From Candidatus Latescibacterota bacterium (lineage in GTDB: Bacteria > Latescibacterota > UBA2968): a stretch of DNA of 64,000 nucleotides. Below, one piece after another: positions 60,657 through 64,000 of this stretch. The first letter of the stretch is position 1. Every line of letters begins with the position of its first letter. The notes below the pieces were generated by a model. The model had not been told where the DNA came from, made no database searches, and saw only the letters and a program-made list of their open reading frames with translations. The DNA is taken from NCBI GenBank assembly GCA_022823725.1, contig JAJEHL010000010.1, forward strand, positions 62,001-126,000, given 5' to 3'. Both the position numbers and the translations under genes were made by a program.

Positions 60657-61790
60657 TTACCCCTGCCACCAGACCTTTCCATCTCGAACAGATGCGCGGC
60701 AAACCAATCGCTGCTCGCCCATCAAAACCTGCTGCGTCGCATCGGTCAACTCAAATGACCCCTTTTCCAATTCAAATACAGCGACATCGCCCGCAGCACC
60801 AATACCCAAGTGCCCGAGATCATCCTCCCGATCAATTACTTGCGCTGGTTCAATAGTTGAACGTTGGATCACTTCCCCAAGTGGCATACCCAAATTCAGA
60901 AACTTGGACATCGTCGTCGGCAAATCGTACACGGGACCGTCGATATTGTACGAATGGATATCGCTGCTGATGGTATCGGGAGGAAAACCATCTTCCATAG
61001 CTGCGCGTCCCACATCGTAACTAAAACTGCCCAACCCGTGACCAATGTCAAAAATCACCCCGCGATCGCGCGCATCCCACGCCTCAGAAATCACCTTTCC
61101 CCGATTGTCGATAATAGACGCTGGCTGTGTACCGTGAAAACAATGGGTCACAATATCGCCCGGGCGCAAAGGCTGAATCAGATCGCGCAAAGGCACATCG
61201 GCATTGCTGACATGAACCATCAATGGTTTTTCGCACCGATTGGCAGCCTCCAGAGCTATTTGCAATAAATCGCGAATATCCGCATCGCCGCCTACACCTT
61301 TGTACAAACGCACCTTAACACCCAGTGCTGTTTTCGGGTGATTCAAAACCACCTGTGCGCACTCGCTGGCCGACACATAGCCTTCATACACCATCTCGCC
61401 GCGCCGCCAGGGCAACCCGACGCCCGACAAATTGACATAGGCCAAAATGCGCGTTGCAGACGGCTCCATTACATAGCGTTCCAATCCGCGATAATTAATC
61501 CACCCCGCCGTCCCCGTATCAACGCTCGTTGTCACACCCGTGCGCGGACACAAGTCATCGGCCTCTATGCCAAAACTCGATACATCTTTGTACACATGGG
61601 TATGCAAATCAATCAGCCCCGGCACCACGAGACACCCGCTTGCATCAATTGCTGAATCGGCCTCACCCAAATCGCGCCCAATAGCTGCCACCACGCCATC
61701 CTTCAGCGCCACATCCAATGCGCCATGCACGCCATTAGCCGGATCTATCACCGTACCACCAGTTATCAACACATCGTATTGGTCAGCCAT
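60657..61790 (-). CDS. Amidohydrolase/deacetylase family metallohydrolase
   Basis: The 377-aa TIM-barrel protein has the amidohydrolase motifs: VVPGLIDLHTHVYKD near residue 55 (H-x-H), a Lys in GVKVRLYKG near residue 153 that may be carboxylated, LMVHVSNAD, IVTHCFHGTQ near residue 209 and ISSDIHSYN near residue 278. It resembles the dihydroorotase-like deacetylase group (EF_0837 type), which cleaves cyclic amides or N-acetyl groups. The ATG at 61790 has a GAGGA site 5 bases upstream; a GTG four codons earlier is possible. It lies 8 bases after the epimerase gene. Confidence 0.86.
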   Translation of the reverse strand: MADQYDVLITGGTVIDPANGVHGALDVALKDGVVAAIGRDLGEADSAIDASGCLVVPGLIDLHTHVYKDVSSFGIEADDLCPRTGVTTSVDTGTAGWINYRGLERYVMEPSATRILAYVNLSGVGLPWRRGEMVYEGYVSASECAQVVLNHPKTALGVKVRLYKGVGGDADIRDLLQIALEAANRCEKPLMVHVSNADVPLRDLIQPLRPGDIVTHCFHGTQPASIIDNRGKVISEAWDARDRGVIFDIGHGLGSFSYDVGRAAMEDGFPPDTISSDIHSYNIDGPVYDLPTTMSKFLNLGMPLGEVIQRSTIEPAQVIDREDDLGHLGIGAAGDVAVFELEKGSFELTDATQQVLMGEQRLVCRASVRDGKVWWQG

Positions 61791-61798
61791 ATCTATCC

Positions 61799-62797
61799 TC
61801 ACGATCGCTCTGCAATGTACGTTTCGGCATCAATTTTTCCCGCGGCTATCAATTCGCGGAATAGTGTCACAGTTTCAGCCACGCCTTCTACCAGCGGCTT
61901 GTGCGCCACCGTGCCAATCGCTGCCTCTAATCCACTGCCATCGACTTCCTGGGGAAATGGCAACTGGATATCTTCGAACGCGATCTTATCTGCCGCCTCG
62001 GGTGCTGCCCGATCAATCGCATCCTTCACATCCTGCATATCGGGTGTAAATCCCCCCAAATTAAACGCCTCGGCTCCCTCATAATCAGCCCGTGCAGCCT
62101 GAATAAACGCGCGCGCCGTATCATCGGCATATTGAAAAACCGTGCGTCCACCATAAGAAATGTGATAGGGCAAGTTGGCCGCTGCCGCAAGCATGGCCGT
62201 CGTTGGCGTTGAAGTAATACCCTGATCGCGCCCCACCCCATAGACCACATAGGGCCGAAAACCGATAGAAGACACCCCTTCATCGAGCCAATACACATGC
62301 GCGGTTCCCTCATTCGCCTGTTTGTACACGCCGTAATGCGTATGGGGCATCAGCGAGGAATCGTCTTGCATCACAGCACCCGGTTCGTAGTCTTCAGGCG
62401 CGCCAAAAACAGCGACAGAGCTTGCATAGATCACTTTGCCAATGTGCTCTTGCCGGCGTTTTACAGCTTCAAAAACATTTGCAGTACCCACCACATTGAC
62501 GCGCGCGCCGAGCGGAGGATCGGCTTTGCAAAACGGCACTTGAAGCCCAGCCAGATGAATGACATGCGTAATCTCATTATCGTCTAACGCCCGTTCAAAA
62601 GCGGGCAAATCCGCAATATCGCCTGCGACAAAATTTACCTGTGCCAGTTCGTCATCTGACAGCAACAATTGCAACCGCTGAGGCTCTGTTGCCAGATCAA
62701 ATACCGTGACCGACACCTCTTCGCGCACCAGATTGTGTACAGTCCATGCCCCAATACACCCCAATGCACCCGTAACTAAAAAATGCTCGTCAGCCAT
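61799..62797 (-). CDS. NAD(P)-dependent epimerase/dehydratase (extended SDR)
   Basis: The 332-aa SDR has the TGALGCIG cofactor motif at residues 8-15, THVIHLAGLQVPFCKAD near residue 77, SSVAVFG and YGVYKQANEGTAH near residue 155 (Y-x-x-x-K) and the substrate-binding FNLGGFTPDM. It most resembles nucleotide-sugar or polyol dehydrogenases. A GAGGG site lies before the ATG at 62797. In the run it follows the DUF6785-like membrane protein gene after 75 bases. Its substrate is not fixed by the sequence. Confidence 0.86.
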   Translation of the reverse strand: MADEHFLVTGALGCIGAWTVHNLVREEVSVTVFDLATEPQRLQLLLSDDELAQVNFVAGDIADLPAFERALDDNEITHVIHLAGLQVPFCKADPPLGARVNVVGTANVFEAVKRRQEHIGKVIYASSVAVFGAPEDYEPGAVMQDDSSLMPHTHYGVYKQANEGTAHVYWLDEGVSSIGFRPYVVYGVGRDQGITSTPTTAMLAAAANLPYHISYGGRTVFQYADDTARAFIQAARADYEGAEAFNLGGFTPDMQDVKDAIDRAAPEAADKIAFEDIQLPFPQEVDGSGLEAAIGTVAHKPLVEGVAETVTLFRELIAAGKIDAETYIAERS

Positions 62798-62872
62798 AAT
62801 TCCCTCTAAAAAAAACCCGCTGGCATGCACAATCACCAACGGATTTTCGTCATGAAAATAAAACCTTTGCGA

Positions 62873-64000
62873 TTAGAACAACAAGACCGATACCGACTTC
62901 TGGATCATGGCAATAGATACCGATGCCATGCCCACGAGGGCCATGCCTACGGAAAAGCCGACCATCAACACCGCTGCATAAATGCGCCATTGTTGCTTGC
63001 CAAAACGCTTCCAAAAATAGTAGCGAGCAATCAGCGCACCGATGATCTCAGTAATCATAAAATGCGGGATACTGGTCAAACTGCGTATATAACCAAAGAT
63101 GAGCAAAATGGGCAGCCCAAATATGGACAAAACAATGAAGAATACAAGTCCAACGGCAAATCCGGTGCCAATAACCCAGGGTTTCAGAGCCTCGAACAAA
63201 ATGGGCTTATCATCTGACGACTGCAAAAATGCCCCATCAAAAGAAGGTACTTGATCGATCTCGTATTGATAGAACAATTCTCGGCTCTGAGGATCCATGG
63301 CCCTGGAAATGATCATTTCTGGATTTGGAGTACGCAGGTGCGCGCCATCGTCCGCGCTGCGTATTTCTGGCGCAGAAGGCAATCCCTGGGCCAGGGCATC
63401 GGAAATATCGGGCGGAGCGCGACTCAGCGTTGCGGGCGAGTATGGCGGGGGTTGTTCAGCATCAAAATTGGTGTAAAAATAGGCTGTTTTAGACCACGGG
63501 CCATATCTGACCTGGTCTGGAGCCACACTATCTGGATCATCAGGCGTTGCCCTTACTCGCCAGTACCACCAGGCATTATTCGACAAATTTGCCGGCGTCC
63601 ATGTTACAGTGCTCTCTTGAGAATAGTCAACTTCCCCGCGCATGGTACTCGTAATCCACACACACCGCTGGAGGGCGTTCAACGGCCAGAACAATTGCAC
63701 ATAGGGATACGCGTCGGAAGGAATGGGTGCGAGTTTCCAGATATAGGACCAGTACATAAAACTGGTTAGAAAAACCAGAGGTACCATAAAGACCTCGGCC
63801 TTCAAAATGCTCGTAAATTTGGTACCTGTCAACTCGATCTCTCTGAAGCGCTGCGCCGCCGCGCCATAGTTGTCCAGGCCAAAATCCACAAACCAGATCT
63901 CAATCCCCCGGAAACCACTCAAAAAGATGGTAGCTTGTTTAATGTACGGAATACTCACATTTTGCCCCACCATACCGTCTAAACGGGCGTTGACAAATGA
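62873..64000 (-). CDS. DUF6785-like multi-pass membrane protein (N-terminus beyond the window)
   Basis: The frame is open across the window edge, so only the C-terminal part (at least 375 aa) is present. It has helices at PLVFLTSFMYWSYIWKLA, a soluble extracytoplasmic insert of about 150 residues (GEVDYSQESTVTWTPANLSN, then WWYWRVRATPDD), rich in W/Y and fibronectin-like in look, and a C-terminal block of helices (WVIGTGFAVGLVFFIVLSIFG, then YAAVLMVGFSVGMALVGM). It resembles the OPT-like 'peptide transporter' DUF6785 proteins known from this sort of lineage. Possible role: transport of substrates for the operon; not proven. Confidence 0.6.
   Translation of the reverse strand, partial: SFVNARLDGMVGQNVSIPYIKQATIFLSGFRGIEIWFVDFGLDNYGAAAQRFREIELTGTKFTSILKAEVFMVPLVFLTSFMYWSYIWKLAPIPSDAYPYVQLFWPLNALQRCVWITSTMRGEVDYSQESTVTWTPANLSNNAWWYWRVRATPDDPDSVAPDQVRYGPWSKTAYFYTNFDAEQPPPYSPATLSRAPPDISDALAQGLPSAPEIRSADDGAHLRTPNPEMIISRAMDPQSRELFYQYEIDQVPSFDGAFLQSSDDKPILFEALKPWVIGTGFAVGLVFFIVLSIFGLPILLIFGYIRSLTSIPHFMITEIIGALIARYYFWKRFGKQQWRIYAAVLMVGFSVGMALVGMASVSIAMIQKSVSVLLF

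Noticed and set aside
1-64000. tRNA, rRNA, CRISPR and insertion sequences
   Set aside because: I saw no tRNA cloverleaf, rRNA-like block, spaced direct repeats or transposase frame; a covariance search would settle any missed tRNA.

Overview
The window is a gene-dense bacterial chromosome segment of moderate GC. It has no rRNA, no recognisable tRNA, no CRISPR array and no insertion sequence. The gene set suggests an uncultured Gram-negative lineage of the Latescibacterota/Poribacteria kind: BamD and a GWxTD-domain protein, several phytanoyl-CoA dioxygenase-like and Gfo/Idh/MocA proteins, heparinase II/III-like lyases, a sulfatase, a CehA/McbA-type PHP hydrolase and the futalosine menaquinone route. 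That placement is inference from gene content; no marker gene settles it.

Region by region. 1-1898 (minus): bamD, nadD, a small Cys protein and zapA (cut by the window edge). 2189-9471 (plus): ribokinase, a 58-aa gene with its own promoter and terminator, a zinc-ribbon membrane protein, purB, rfbC and purL. 9483-14964: heparinase-like lyase, CocE-type hydrolase and sulfatase in one run. 15094-19133: GWxTD protein, an exported glycine-rich protein and a primary-type sigma factor. 19278-23500: nitroreductase, DsrM-like and DsrK-like subunits, a cysteine desulfurase-family protein and a two-cysteine DsrC. 23507-32601 (minus): eight tightly packed genes (heparinase-like, Gfo/Idh/MocA, PhyH, phosphoesterase, mqnB, mqnD, MauE/DoxX-thioredoxin fusion, garR-like). 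32629-33211: BrnT-type toxin and antitoxin. 33272-36681 (minus): MFS transporter, a selenocysteine-containing peroxiredoxin-like protein and a solitary N6-DNA methyltransferase. 36862-38103: a guanine deaminase remnant and a two-gene HEPN unit. 38288-44200 (plus): GT2, radical SAM/SPASM, GT2, a DmpA-like peptidase and a sodium/solute symporter. 44169-45341: a toxin-antitoxin patch with a probable antitoxin remnant. 45422-48781 (minus): PhyH, epimerase, dusB, larB with overlapping start and stop codons. 48960-53860 (minus): DapF-like protein, sulfite oxidase-like enzyme, orphan HicB, an AAA ATPase/DUF4276 pair, orphan HigA and a broken UPF0175-type antitoxin. 53905-64000 (minus): nine catabolic or transport genes ending in a DUF6785-like membrane protein cut by the window edge.

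The strongest unusual features are these. (1) A peroxiredoxin-like gene at 34617-35189 has an in-frame UGA where the resolving motif Cys should be, followed 14 nt later by a good bacterial SECIS hairpin. (2) A DsrMK/cysteine desulfurase/DsrC module has no DsrAB beside it. (3) A DapF-family protein has both catalytic cysteines replaced by serine. (4) The ATPase/DUF4276 pair, overlapping at GTGA, sits among orphan and decayed antitoxins and looks like a defence island. (5) Two paralogous glycosyltransferases flank a radical SAM/SPASM enzyme.

How the parts may work together (inference): the lyases, sulfatase, esterase, dehydrogenases and dioxygenases point to a heterotroph living on complex, partly sulfated organic matter. 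The DsrMK-DsrC module and the sulfite oxidase-like enzyme may handle the sulfur that is released and pass electrons to or from menaquinone.
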